Positions 7,808 to 19,054 of a stretch of DNA of 64,000 bases are shown piece after piece. Source of the stretch: an uncultured Lachnospiraceae bacterium (GTDB lineage: Bacteria; Bacillota; Clostridia; Lachnospirales; Lachnospiraceae); assembly GCA_951800145.1 (NCBI GenBank), contig CATOJE010000005.1, forward strand, positions 1 through 64,000, written 5' to 3'. A program made the position numbers and the translations under genes. Numbering within the stretch: position 1 is the stretch's first letter; each line of letters opens with the position of its first letter. The notes beneath the pieces were generated by a model that worked only from the letters and a program-made list of their open reading frames with translations, did not search any database and was not told where the DNA came from.

Positions 7808-8656
7808 ATGGAACGTACCCCCATTATCCGGGTGAAAAATCTTTATAAAATCTATCGGGTAGGCGAAACAAAGGTCCGCGCCTTAAACGGCGTGGATTTT
7901 ACCTTGTACAAGGGAGAATTCTGCGCGATTGTAGGAACCTCGGGATCCGGAAAGTCTACCTTATTAAATATGCTTGCTGGCTTGGAAAAGCCCACCAAAG
8001 GAGAGATTGAGATCGCCGGGAGGCATATAGAAAAGCTGTCTGAGAAGGAACTGGTGGCCTTTCGGAGAGAGAAGGTAGGCTTTATTTTTCAGTCTTACAA
8101 TTTGTTAAATACCATGAACGCGGTGGAGAATGTGGCTCTGCCTCTTTCCTTTCGGGGGATGAAGCGGAAGGACAGGCTGGCCAGGGCGAAAAAATATATG
8201 AATTTAGTTGGCGTGGGCAAGCAGGCAGACCACATGCCGAACCAGATGTCCGGCGGCCAGCAGCAGAGGGTGGGCATCGCCAGGGCTTTGGCGGTGAATC
8301 CTCAGATTATCTTTGCAGATGAGCCTACAGGGAATCTGGATTCCAGAACTACCATGGAAGTGCTAAAATTGATGCAGCAGATCGTGCGGGAGCAGAACCA
8401 GACCCTGGTTATGGTTACCCATGATAATAATCTGGCCTCCTATGCGGATCGGCGGATCCGGATTATCGATGGAAAGATTGTCAGCATTGAGGAGGGGGCG
8501 GCGCAGGTGCCGGAGGCAGACCCAGGCCAGGCGGATCTGGTGAAGACAGCCCAAAGCCAGAGGGAGAAGACAGGGATCGAATCACATCATGAATCCATAA
8601 AGACAGACCGAGAAGGGACAGAGAATACAGTGACAGAAGGCAGGGAGGATAATTGA
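7808..8656 (+). CDS. ABC transporter ATP-binding protein (MacB/LolD type)
   Basis: A 282-residue ATPase with Walker A GTSGSGKST, Q-loop FIFQSYN, signature MSGGQQQRVGIARAL, Walker B IIFADEPTGNLD and the switch His (VTHDNN). After residue ~235 it carries a charged low-complexity tail of about 45 residues not needed for the fold. LolD/MacB-type ATPases power mechanotransmission or lipoprotein/peptide export with FtsX-like permeases. It is the first gene of an operon with an exported protein and such a permease; the next gene starts 3 bases after its stop. Confidence 0.95.
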   Translation: MERTPIIRVKNLYKIYRVGETKVRALNGVDFTLYKGEFCAIVGTSGSGKSTLLNMLAGLEKPTKGEIEIAGRHIEKLSEKELVAFRREKVGFIFQSYNLLNTMNAVENVALPLSFRGMKRKDRLARAKKYMNLVGVGKQADHMPNQMSGGQQQRVGIARALAVNPQIIFADEPTGNLDSRTTMEVLKLMQQIVREQNQTLVMVTHDNNLASYADRRIRIIDGKIVSIEEGAAQVPEADPGQADLVKTAQSQREKTGIESHHESIKTDREGTENTVTEGREDN

Positions 8657-8658
8657 GA

Positions 8659-10629
8659 ATGAATGGCAGGAATTTGAAACGGCGGATCATGGCTTTTGCG
8701 GCGGCCGTTATGATGATTTGCGCGGTGCCCCTTACAGGGATGGAGACCATGGCGGCTTATGAGAATATAGAAGGTAATCGATATTTGGTAATTAAAAAAG
8801 ATCCGGTGGGAAAGCCGGGAAAGGTAATGAACATTCCCATTACGATCCGGGCGCCAGAGGGAGAAGATATGGAAAAGGTAGCAGTCGGCCTGGCCGATGA
8901 GCTGCGGGATTTCTATGACTTACCTGAAGATGGAGGAACTGCTTCCGGGATTCAAAACAATTATCCCTTTGAGATAAGCGAAACTACATTTCGGCCCAAG
9001 ACAGTCGGAAATATTAAAGGGGGAAATAGTAAAACGGTCACTCTGTCAGCCAGAGTCCGCCGGGATATGAAGGAAGGCTATTACCGTGTGCCCATTGGCA
9101 TTTATTTTGATTATTATAGCGGAGACGATGATGTATCTGCGGATGTGATTGAGTACATCAATGTATGGATCTCCACATCCGCCTCCGGCACCGACTCCGA
9201 CGAGAAGGACGAAAGCACAGAGGAGATCGCCTTTGTCTTAGGGGAGGGCCAGGCCACTCCCTACGGGACCTACCCCAATGTTATGAATTTTGCCATTAAC
9301 ATGCGGAATAAAAGCTGGATGCCGGCCTATGACGTGACAGTGAGCATGGTGCTGAGCAAAAGCGATGACGAATTCCCCTTTATGATCAATGACGGCAACT
9401 ACGACCGCCATTTCGATGTGATCGAGGCCGGGCAGACGGTGCAGCTGCCCTACAGCATGGCTATCCGGAAGGACAGCTACACCGGGTTTTACCCCATTAA
9501 GTTTAAGATATCCTACCGGGAGAGCATGGATGGGGACAAAAAGATTTCCGAGGGGCCCGGCGTCTTCCGGAATGACAGCAATGGGGAAACCCTCAGCACA
9601 GACACCAGCGTCCAGTCCAAGGATTACGAGTTCTATGTCCATATCTCCAGCAAGGAAAGGGAGGACAGCCTGGGAGACTTTAATGAGAATGACCGGACCA
9701 AGGCCAGGATTATCGTAGAAAACTTCCGGACTGAGCCGGAGAAGATCATGGCCGGCCAGGAGTTTGACATGATTCTTACCATGAAGAATGCCTCCACCCA
9801 GGTGGCCGCCAGCAATATCCTCTTTACCCTGGAACCGGAGAAGGTGGAGAATACCTCTGTCTTTTCCACGGAATCCGGCTCCTCCTCCATTGTGGTGAAT
9901 TCTCTGGCAGCAGGGGCATCCACAGAGCTTCGGATGCGGTTTTTGGCTAAGGCAGGCATAGACCAGAGATCCTACACCATCACCATCAAGGAAAAGTATG
10001 ACAGCCCGGAGTTTAAGAATGCAGAGGAGAGTGTTACGGTGGACATCCCCATCTATCAGCAGGCCCGGTTAAGCACCAGCACCTTTGAGATTATGCCGGA
10101 TTCCATCGAGGTGGGCGGCGAGTCTAACATTATGTTCGGCATCAATAACACCGGCCGGATCCAGCTCTACAATGTAAACGCCCGTTTCGAGGCTGACTCC
10201 ATCCGCACCAATGAGGCTTATGTGGGGAATATTAAGCCAGGGGAGACGGGAAATGTAGATGTGATGATTACCGGAGAAAATCCCACTCAGGATGAGGGGA
10301 AGGTGAAGGTCATCATCTCCTATGAGGATGAGAACGGGGAGGTGACGGAGGTTGAGAAGGAGCTGACCTTGTTCGTGACGGAACCCATGATGGAAGAGGA
10401 GTGGATGATGGAGGGCATGGAAGGAATGGATGGGATGGAAGACATGGAAACAGGAGCAGGTGGCCTTGCCGGATGGATGGCGGATCCCATTAAGAAAAAG
10501 CTTCTAATCGGGGGAGGTGCGGCCCTGGCAGCAGCAGTCATCATCGGAGCTACCGCATTTATAAAGCACCGGAGGAGAAAAAAGCAGCAAAAAGAAGAGG
10601 AAGAGGGAATCGACGATGAAATTTCATGA
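8659..10629 (+). CDS. Exported, membrane-anchored beta-domain protein (COG1361/S-layer-like)
   Basis: The ATG at 8659 (8 residues later than none; a TTG at 8653 is also in frame) has AGGGAGG at 8642-8648. The ~656-residue product has a signal peptide (RRIMAFAAAVMMICAVPLTG), a long extracellular part with several Ig-like or CARDB-like beta domains (for example NNTGRIQLYNVNARF and MKNASTQVAASNILF), an acidic Met/Glu-rich linker, then one C-terminal membrane helix (~residues 618-640) and a Lys/Arg-rich tail. Such proteins are often fused to or paired with MacB/FtsX permeases. It likely acts as the outer-face module of this transporter, taking the place of a membrane-fusion protein (inference). 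It overlaps the permease start by 14 bases. Confidence 0.8.
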   Translation: MNGRNLKRRIMAFAAAVMMICAVPLTGMETMAAYENIEGNRYLVIKKDPVGKPGKVMNIPITIRAPEGEDMEKVAVGLADELRDFYDLPEDGGTASGIQNNYPFEISETTFRPKTVGNIKGGNSKTVTLSARVRRDMKEGYYRVPIGIYFDYYSGDDDVSADVIEYINVWISTSASGTDSDEKDESTEEIAFVLGEGQATPYGTYPNVMNFAINMRNKSWMPAYDVTVSMVLSKSDDEFPFMINDGNYDRHFDVIEAGQTVQLPYSMAIRKDSYTGFYPIKFKISYRESMDGDKKISEGPGVFRNDSNGETLSTDTSVQSKDYEFYVHISSKEREDSLGDFNENDRTKARIIVENFRTEPEKIMAGQEFDMILTMKNASTQVAASNILFTLEPEKVENTSVFSTESGSSSIVVNSLAAGASTELRMRFLAKAGIDQRSYTITIKEKYDSPEFKNAEESVTVDIPIYQQARLSTSTFEIMPDSIEVGGESNIMFGINNTGRIQLYNVNARFEADSIRTNEAYVGNIKPGETGNVDVMITGENPTQDEGKVKVIISYEDENGEVTEVEKELTLFVTEPMMEEEWMMEGMEGMDGMEDMETGAGGLAGWMADPIKKKLLIGGGAALAAAVIIGATAFIKHRRRKKQQKEEEEGIDDEIS

Positions 10630-11965
10630 CCTTCTGATCATGAGCATCAATAACCTGCGCCGGAGAAAGCTCCGCACGGTGCTGACGGTGCTGGGGGTGG
10701 TGATCGGTACCGCCTCCATCGTGGTGATGGTTTCCTTAGGGATCGGCTTAAATGAGCTGACCACCGAGCAGATCGCCTCTTACGGGAGTCTGACCACCAT
10801 AGAGGTGTACTCAGAATCCCGGTGGGGCCATGACAGCTCCTCTAAGACAGAGCCGAATTACATTAATGACGATGTGATCAAGGAGCTGCAGAAGCTTCCC
10901 CATGTAAAGGGCGTCTCTCCCTACCTGTCTGTAAGCGTGCTGATGAAGCAGGGGGTATACCAGGGCTATACGGAACTGTGCGGGGTGAATCACATGTTTA
11001 TGGAAGAAATCCCCATGGGAGAGGGAGAGATCCCTTCGCCAAAGGATACAGAGATGCAGATGGTAGTGGGAAATATGGTGCCCACCCGGTTTTTCAACAG
11101 TAAAACCGGGAAGGGGTACTGGGATAATCCGGATATGGACATAGACTTTATGAATAAGCCTATGTATGTGATCTACGACACCGACGCCTACTACGCTGCC
11201 CAGAGTCCTTCCGGAGAGGGCAATCCGGTAAAGGCCCCGAAGAAATACATAGTAAAGACAGCAGGCCTGGTGGAGGGCACCATGGAGGACTGGAATAGCT
11301 ACAGCTACCAGATCTATGTGGATATAGATCTTTTAGAGGAGCAGCTCAGGCGGGTTTTTAAAAAGAAGGTGATCCCCGGGCAGCCTACCAATAAGAAGGG
11401 AAAAGCCCTCCCCTATCTGGTCTATGATTCCGCCCAGGTATTTGTGGAGGACATGGAGTATGTGACCCAGGTGCAGAAGGCTATTTCTGATTTGGGATAT
11501 GAGGCCCAGAGTAATATGGAGTGGCTGGAGCAGTCCAAGCAGCAGTCCCAGATGGTCCAGGCAGTGTTAGGGGGGATCGGGGCGGTCTCCTTATTTGTAG
11601 CTGCCATCGGCATCGCCAATACCATGATGATGTCCATCTATGAGCGCACCAAGGAGATCGGCGTGATGAAGGTGCTGGGCTGCGACATGGGAAATATCCG
11701 GGACATGTTCCTTTTAGAGTCTGGATTTATCGGTTTTCTGGGAGGGATGGTGGGAATCCTTCTAAGCTTCATCATCTCTGTGGTGATTAACCGGTTCGTG
11801 GGAGGCCAGGCGCTTACGGGGATGGAGGGAGACTTATCCAGGATCCCCCTGTGGCTGAATCTGGCAGCCCTGGGCTTTGCCATCTTTGTGGGCATGGCCG
11901 CAGGCTTCCTTCCCGCCACCAGGGCCATGAAGCTGAGCCCCCTGGCCGCTATACGGAATGAATAG
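10616..11965 (+). CDS. ABC transporter permease (MacB/FtsX type)
   Basis: The 449-residue protein has the FtsX/MacB plan: N-terminal helix (RRKLRTVLTVLGVVIGTAS), a ~270-residue extracytoplasmic MacB-PCD-like domain, and three C-terminal helices (~residues 318-345, ~365-395 and ~410-440) with the conserved ERTKEIGVMKVLGC coupling segment and a final PATRAMKLSPLAAIRNE. It is the last gene of the ATPase/exported protein/permease operon and is followed at once by a strong terminator. Substrate unknown. Confidence 0.93.
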   Translation: MKFHDLLIMSINNLRRRKLRTVLTVLGVVIGTASIVVMVSLGIGLNELTTEQIASYGSLTTIEVYSESRWGHDSSSKTEPNYINDDVIKELQKLPHVKGVSPYLSVSVLMKQGVYQGYTELCGVNHMFMEEIPMGEGEIPSPKDTEMQMVVGNMVPTRFFNSKTGKGYWDNPDMDIDFMNKPMYVIYDTDAYYAAQSPSGEGNPVKAPKKYIVKTAGLVEGTMEDWNSYSYQIYVDIDLLEEQLRRVFKKKVIPGQPTNKKGKALPYLVYDSAQVFVEDMEYVTQVQKAISDLGYEAQSNMEWLEQSKQQSQMVQAVLGGIGAVSLFVAAIGIANTMMMSIYERTKEIGVMKVLGCDMGNIRDMFLLESGFIGFLGGMVGILLSFIISVVINRFVGGQALTGMEGDLSRIPLWLNLAALGFAIFVGMAAGFLPATRAMKLSPLAAIRNE

Positions 11966-11969
11966 GATT

Positions 11970-11997
11970 GAGCCGCAGCCGCGGCTCTTCTTTTTTT
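11970..11997 (+). terminator. Strong rho-independent terminator after the ABC operon
   Basis: GAGCCGC-AGCC-GCGGCTC (11970-11987) followed by TTCTTTTTTT, five bases past the permease stop. Confidence 0.9.
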
Positions 11998-12065
11998 GTG
12001 AGTTTTGACCGGATTTGCAAAAAAGGATACAAAAAGGATAAAAAGGGATAGTAAAGTATTTGATA

Positions 12066-12097
12066 TGAATTGCGTAAACGCAGTGCGGCGCAATTCA
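12066..12097. promoter_or_regulatory. Inverted repeat upstream of the two-component genes
   Basis: TGAATTGCG (12066-12074) and CGCAATTCA (12089-12097) are perfect complements around a 14-base loop, 65 bases before the response regulator ATG. It could be an operator for the regulator itself or a leader hairpin; there is no T-run, so it is not a terminator. Confidence 0.5.
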
Positions 12098-12161
12098 TAG
12101 TATGGATGAAGGACTGAGAGATAAAAACAAAACGGTGAGAAGCAGAAATGGAGTATGGGAA

Positions 12162-12824
12162 ATGAGACTGTTGATCGTAGAGGATGACGCATTGCTGGCA
12201 GAGGCTGTGTCGGATTATTTTACCGGAAAGGGCTGGGAGACGAGCATCCGGGGAGAGGGAGGCTTGGCGCTGGAGCTGCTGGAGAGGGAAAGCTTTCATT
12301 TGATTTTGCTGGATGTGATGATGCCGGGGATGGACGGCTTTGCCCTGTGCGGGAATATCCGAAGGAGTAGCGACGTCCCCATTATCTTTATCACTGCCCG
12401 GGTTTTAGAGGAGGATAAGCTTCATGGCTATGGCCTGGGAGCAGATGACTATGTGACCAAGCCATTTTCCCTTCCGGTGCTTCACGCAAAGGCCGCAGCC
12501 CTGGTTGGGAGGGCGGGGAAGGGCGGCGATTATCTTCAGGCGGGCAGCCTGAGGCTGGATCGGAAGGGGCATGCTGTGTGGAAGGATGGCCAGAGGCTGT
12601 CCCTGCCGCCGAAGGAGTATGGGATGCTTCTCTTCTTTCTGGAAAATCCGGGGAGAGTGTTCAGCCGGGAGCAGCTTTTGATCCGCTTCTGGGGCTATGA
12701 TTTTGACGGGAATGAACGGGTGGTGGACAATCATGTGAAAAAGCTGAGGAAGGCCATCCGCGCCAGCGGCTGCACCCTTCAGACCGTCCGCAAGTCTGGC
12801 TATCGGATGGAGGTGGGGGAATGA
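12162..12824 (+). CDS. OmpR/PhoB-family response regulator
   Basis: The start chosen is ATG 12162 (MRLLIVEDDALLAEAV), which begins exactly at the receiver domain; the frame is open 60 bases further up but that reads through the inverted repeat. The 220-residue protein has a receiver domain (acidic pocket ED, phospho-acceptor Asp51 in LLDVMMPG, Thr in FITA, Lys in VTKPF) and a C-terminal winged helix (LSLPPKEYGMLLFFLENPG to VRKSGYRMEV). It overlaps the kinase gene by 4 bases. Its position right after the ABC operon suggests it controls that transporter, as in many antimicrobial-peptide sensing modules (inference). Confidence 0.95.
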   Translation: MRLLIVEDDALLAEAVSDYFTGKGWETSIRGEGGLALELLERESFHLILLDVMMPGMDGFALCGNIRRSSDVPIIFITARVLEEDKLHGYGLGADDYVTKPFSLPVLHAKAAALVGRAGKGGDYLQAGSLRLDRKGHAVWKDGQRLSLPPKEYGMLLFFLENPGRVFSREQLLIRFWGYDFDGNERVVDNHVKKLRKAIRASGCTLQTVRKSGYRMEVGE

Positions 12825-14665
12825 GAAGAAAGCAAAGAAAGCTCTGGCAGCCGGTGGCCGCGGGCTTTGGGGTTCTGTATCTGGTTACCATGGGCTTATC
12901 CACCCTTTTGGTGAAGGATAAATATGTGGAGGATTATGGGAGGCGGCTGGAGGAGGTGGCAAGCACGATCCTTGAGCGGGCCTCGGAGAAGGAATTTGCC
13001 ATGAAGGAGCAGGGCTTTTCCGGGAAGGAGAAGCAGATCTTTTATCAGGGCCTGGCCAATGATTTTTTCTGGATGACGGACGGGGAGCGGATACAGATTT
13101 CTGTGGCATGCTATGACAAGGAAAAAAGTCTTCTGGCCCAGAGCCGGAATGAAATCGGAAGCCAGGTCCGGGAGGGCAGCACAAGCTCCGAGGAGTATGA
13201 GGCCTGGGATCTGGGCCAGCTTCTTACCGCAAAGGAAATAGAGGAGCTGGCAGCCTATCTGTGGGAAAATCAGAAGATAAAAAAGAGCTGGGGCTATGCC
13301 CTTCCTGAGCCCTACCGCTTTTCCATCCAGGCAGCGCCTGAGGAACCAAGCTTATGGGGAATCTATGTCCAGAAGATTACCTGGGAGGAAAGCCGCAAGG
13401 GGGAGGAAAAAAAGCCTTACACAGATCCACTGACCGGATGTATCTACAGCATGGAGACGGGGGACGTCATCGATTATGAAACAGGAGAGGAGTCGGGAGA
13501 GAGCCGATACTACCATGAGACGGACAGCCAGGTGGTGTGGTCCTGGGTGAATCCGGATGCAGGGCAGGAGGAGCGGCAGAGGGGAAGGATTATGAATACC
13601 AGCCTTTTCCTTCCCTATATTGACTCACCTTCCATTCAAAGCTGGCGGCGCTGGAATGACAGTACTTATCTTCATGGGTTTCTTTCTCAGGGGGAATTTT
13701 CCCGGGAGCCTGGAAAAGAGTATTCGCCTCTGGAGATTCACAGGGATGGATTTTCCTACCAGGCCCGGTACAGGCTGCAGGTGGGCATGGCAGGGGATCC
13801 CTTTTCCTACCTGGAAATCCGCATGGAGTGCCGCCCCTGGCTGGATGCTATGAACTATTTGAAATTTCTCTACTTAGTGGGATTTTGCTTTACCCTGGAA
13901 TGTGCAGGCAAGCTCCTTTCTGTGTTTCAAAAAATTTACGCAAAGCAGGCGGCCCTGGAGGAGACCAGGCGGGACATTACCAATGCTATGGCCCATGAAC
14001 TGAAAACCCCCTTAAGCGTGATCCGGAATTTTGCGGAGAATCTTATGGAACATAACATGGAGGAGAAGCGGGATTATTATCTGACCCAGATCATCGGGCA
14101 GACTGAGGAGATGGACCGGCTGGTGACGGAGATGATTCAGATTTCCCGGCTGGATTCCCAGGAGGGGATCCGGAGGAAGGAGACCATCCAGCTTTCGGGT
14201 CTGCTCAAAGAGCAGCTGGAACGATTTACCCCCATGATCCAGGAGAAGAGGCTTCAGGTTCAGGTGCAAAGGGAGGAGGAGTTTACGGTGGAGGGGGACA
14301 GGGAATACCTGGAAAAGGCAGTGTGGAATCTTTTGAGCAATGCAGTGGATTATAATATTCCCGGAGGAAGCATCCAGATCCGCATCAGCCGGAAGAGCTG
14401 TACCATAGAGAATACCGGCCCCCTTCTGGATGAGGACACCCTGCTTCACGCCTTTGATTTGTTTTACACTGGTGACAAAAGCAGGAATAAGAGAGAGGGG
14501 CATATGGGACTGGGACTGTACCTGGCGAAAAAGATTCTCACCCTTCATGGGCTGGGCTTAACGCTGGAGAATCAGAAGGGGGAGCCTGGCAGGATACAGG
14601 TGGAAATCAATCCCCTGGTTTCGCGAAATACCTCTGTTTTTTTTCTCCAAAATGTGGTAAACTAG
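12821..14665 (+). CDS. Sensor histidine kinase
   Basis: The 614-residue kinase has two membrane helices (~residues 8-30 and ~346-365) enclosing an unusually large, ~310-residue extracellular sensor region rich in Tyr, Trp and Glu that I do not recognise. The cytosolic part has the H-box AMAHELKTPLS with His392, the N-box WNLLSNAVDYN, and G-boxes ending GLGLYLAKKI. It pairs with the OmpR-type regulator by an ATGA overlap. The big sensor contrasts with the tiny sensors of BceS-type kinases and suggests direct ligand binding. The C-terminal ~10 residues are hydrophobic and atypical. Confidence 0.94.
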   Translation: MRRKQRKLWQPVAAGFGVLYLVTMGLSTLLVKDKYVEDYGRRLEEVASTILERASEKEFAMKEQGFSGKEKQIFYQGLANDFFWMTDGERIQISVACYDKEKSLLAQSRNEIGSQVREGSTSSEEYEAWDLGQLLTAKEIEELAAYLWENQKIKKSWGYALPEPYRFSIQAAPEEPSLWGIYVQKITWEESRKGEEKKPYTDPLTGCIYSMETGDVIDYETGEESGESRYYHETDSQVVWSWVNPDAGQEERQRGRIMNTSLFLPYIDSPSIQSWRRWNDSTYLHGFLSQGEFSREPGKEYSPLEIHRDGFSYQARYRLQVGMAGDPFSYLEIRMECRPWLDAMNYLKFLYLVGFCFTLECAGKLLSVFQKIYAKQAALEETRRDITNAMAHELKTPLSVIRNFAENLMEHNMEEKRDYYLTQIIGQTEEMDRLVTEMIQISRLDSQEGIRRKETIQLSGLLKEQLERFTPMIQEKRLQVQVQREEEFTVEGDREYLEKAVWNLLSNAVDYNIPGGSIQIRISRKSCTIENTGPLLDEDTLLHAFDLFYTGDKSRNKREGHMGLGLYLAKKILTLHGLGLTLENQKGEPGRIQVEINPLVSRNTSVFFLQNVVN

Positions 14666-14696
14666 TTTTATACTTTTAAAAAAAATTGGAGGGAAT

Positions 14697-16913
<2,217 letters not shown>

Positions 16914-16936
16914 GGCGGCCTGAGTTCAGGGATACT

Positions 16937-18853
16937 TTATTTTACTTCCTGCAGACGGCATGCGGGAGCTGCTACCAGGGAATAATTTGTGTGGTAAATC
17001 ACAAATCCCGGGGCGGCTCCTGCCACCTTTTTTACCGACTTTTTCTGTACATAATCAATCTCCACCTTCTCACTGTCCCGTCCCTTGGAATAGTAGGCGG
17101 CCAGTGCGCCGGCCTCCTCGAATACCCGGTCCGGCAGCTCCTTTCCCTCCGCCTTTACGATCACATGGGAGCCCGGGATCCCCTTGGCGTGGAACCACCA
17201 GTCATTTCCCGTGGCAAGCTTAAAGGTCAGCTCCTCATTCTGGTAGTTGTTTTTCCCCACATAGATGTGGAAGCCGTCAGAGGAGAGGTAGTGGAAGGGC
17301 TTGCTGGTGATCCTTGGCTTCTTTCCTCCTGGTCCCCGCTTCTTAATGTATCCATACTCCATTAATTCTTCCTTAATCTGTACCAGATCTCCCTCGAAAA
17401 GAGCGATGTCCAGAGCCGCGCTGATGGACTCCAGGTGAGCGATCTCCTGTCTGGTGGCCTGGATTAGCTCAGTCAATGCCTCGTAGGTCCGCTTTAATTT
17501 ATTATATTTGTCGAAAAAGCGCTGGGCATTCTCCTGGGCCGTCTTCTGGGGATCCAGGGGGATTTTAACCTCCTTACCGGTGTAGTAATTCAAGCAGGCT
17601 AATTCCCTTTCCCCGCCGGACAGCTCATAGCCATAGGTATTCAGAAGCTCCCCATAGATCCGATACTTTTCCCGCTTATCCGTGTCCCGCAGCTGCTTTT
17701 CCTGAAGGTCATATTTCTTATAATTCCGCTCCAGCGCAGTCTGGACAATCCTCCGCAGATCCGAGGATTTCTGCCGGATCCGGGTAATGGTATTTTTCGA
17801 CGCATAGTAGGTTTCCAGCACGCGGCTGATGGAGGAGAAGGAGCGGGCCCGGTAGCCATTTCCCTGGAAACAGGTGAGGGGAACTGCGGCAAATTCCACC
17901 GGCTCCGCCTCCTCCCAGCCATCTGGACATTCGGCTTTTGTCTCCGCCGTCCAGCCATCCGGACATTCGGCCTTTGCCTCCACCGGCCAGCCATCCGGAC
18001 ATTCCGCTTTTTCCCCTGCCCAGCCATCCGGGCATTCTGCCTTTTCCTCCGTCCCGGCGGCCAAATCCTCCCCATCCTTCATGCCCCGGTAAATAATATT
18101 GGGCGAAAATTTTCCAGCTGCCACATCCTCCATCACCCCGGCAAGGGTGTGATACAGATGGATCAGCTCCACATCGCTGCGTTCATTGGCGGACAGATCT
18201 CCGTCAATGGAGGCCAGCTGACATAACTCCGCCCCCATAATCGGGCTGATGCCGGTGAGCCTCTGGTACAGGGCCTTGGAAAGAGGCATAGGCGTACCGG
18301 CCATCAGGGAAAGGAATTCCTCCTCCGAAATCGTCAGAGGATCCGCCTTATCTGTGGTATGAGGAATAAAATACTCCCGTCCCGGAAGCACCTCCCGCAC
18401 AGAGCTTACCTGGGCGGAGATATGTTTTATGCTGTCCAGGATCGTCCCATCTTCCTTGCAGAAGATAATATTGCTGTGCTTCCCCATCATCTCAATGATC
18501 AGCCGCTTACGGCACAGATCCCCCAGATCATCCAGGTGCTCCAGAGTAATCTCCACAATCCGCTCCAGCCCCGGCTGGCTTACCTTAAGGATCTTCCCAT
18601 TCCCCACATGCTTGCGCAGAAGCATGCAGAAATTCGGCGCTGTGAGAGGGCTGGGCTTATTCCCTTCGGTCAGATAGATCAGCGGAAGGCTGGCGCTGGC
18701 CGACACAAAAAGCCGGTAGCTGTTTTTATAATTCTTTATGGTAAACAAAAGTTCATCCTTCTCCGGCTGGGCGATCTTAGCGATCTTCCCTCCCTCGATG
18801 GTCTGCTGCAGCTCGCGCACAAGTCCTGCGATAGTAATTCCGTCAAATGCCAT
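16937..18853 (-). CDS. rqcH: Rqc2/NFACT-family ribosome quality control protein RqcH
   Basis: The 638-residue product is the bacterial NFACT protein (RqcH, formerly FbpA-like). It binds stalled 50S subunits and recruits tRNA-Ala to add C-terminal Ala tails. Visible are the NFACT-N domain (MAFDGITIAGLVRELQQ), a HhH segment, the central coiled coils (residues ~340-460) and the NFACT-R domain near the C-terminus (GNDWWFHAKGIPGSHVIV, then ELPDRVFEEAGALAAYYSKG). It is about 65 residues longer than B. subtilis RqcH, mostly because of a tandem repeat of KAECPDGW at residues ~270-313. A good AAGGAG precedes the ATG. The upstream region carries a family A promoter-hairpin repeat. Confidence 0.95.
   Translation of the reverse strand: MAFDGITIAGLVRELQQTIEGGKIAKIAQPEKDELLFTIKNYKNSYRLFVSASASLPLIYLTEGNKPSPLTAPNFCMLLRKHVGNGKILKVSQPGLERIVEITLEHLDDLGDLCRKRLIIEMMGKHSNIIFCKEDGTILDSIKHISAQVSSVREVLPGREYFIPHTTDKADPLTISEEEFLSLMAGTPMPLSKALYQRLTGISPIMGAELCQLASIDGDLSANERSDVELIHLYHTLAGVMEDVAAGKFSPNIIYRGMKDGEDLAAGTEEKAECPDGWAGEKAECPDGWPVEAKAECPDGWTAETKAECPDGWEEAEPVEFAAVPLTCFQGNGYRARSFSSISRVLETYYASKNTITRIRQKSSDLRRIVQTALERNYKKYDLQEKQLRDTDKREKYRIYGELLNTYGYELSGGERELACLNYYTGKEVKIPLDPQKTAQENAQRFFDKYNKLKRTYEALTELIQATRQEIAHLESISAALDIALFEGDLVQIKEELMEYGYIKKRGPGGKKPRITSKPFHYLSSDGFHIYVGKNNYQNEELTFKLATGNDWWFHAKGIPGSHVIVKAEGKELPDRVFEEAGALAAYYSKGRDSEKVEIDYVQKKSVKKVAGAAPGFVIYHTNYSLVAAPACRLQEVK
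17915..18045 (-). repeat. 36/33-bp tandem repeat inside rqcH (KAECPDGW units)
   Basis: Four copies starting at plus positions 17915, 17951, 17987 and 18020 each encode KAECPDGW with short variable linkers (AGE, PVEA, TAET). Codons differ slightly between copies, so the protein unit seems kept while DNA drifts. Confidence 0.92.
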
Positions 18854-18884
18854 ATAAAATCAATCTCCTTACGATTCGTTACGT

Positions 18885-18957
18885 GATACGTTTCCTTAAT
18901 TGTACAATGTCCACAGCCGCCAGGCTGCGGATAAGAGATACGTTTCCTTAGTATACC
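18885..18957 (-). repeat. Dispersed promoter-hairpin repeat, family A, copy 2
   Basis: On the minus strand it reads TGTGGTATACT, AAGGAAACGTATC, CTTATCCGCAGCC-TGGC-GGCTGTGGA (hairpin arms at plus 18910-18918 and 18923-18931), then AAGGAAACGTATC again. It lies in front of rqcH in the same relative orientation as the other two copies and supplies a likely -10 (TATACT at plus 18950-18955). Confidence 0.8.
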
Positions 18958-18991
18958 ACAAAGTATTCTGTTTTTCTATGCTATTTTTTTA

Positions 18992-19020
18992 TTGACTTGC
19001 CCAGACCCATGACTTATAAT
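18992..19020 (+). promoter_or_regulatory. SigA-type promoter for the yicC-gmk-rpoZ genes
   Basis: TTGACT (18992-18997), 17-base spacer, TATAAT (19015-19020). Transcription would begin near 19027, 28 bases before the ATG at 19055. Confidence 0.8.
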
Positions 19021-19054
19021 GGTAAATAACTATGGCGAAAGAGAGGCCGCTCCT

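Noticed and set aside
17641-18092. Open frames and regular repeats that look CRISPR-like inside rqcH
   Set aside because: The repeats are in frame, encode KAECPDGW and have only 9-12 base variable links; there are no spacers or cas genes.
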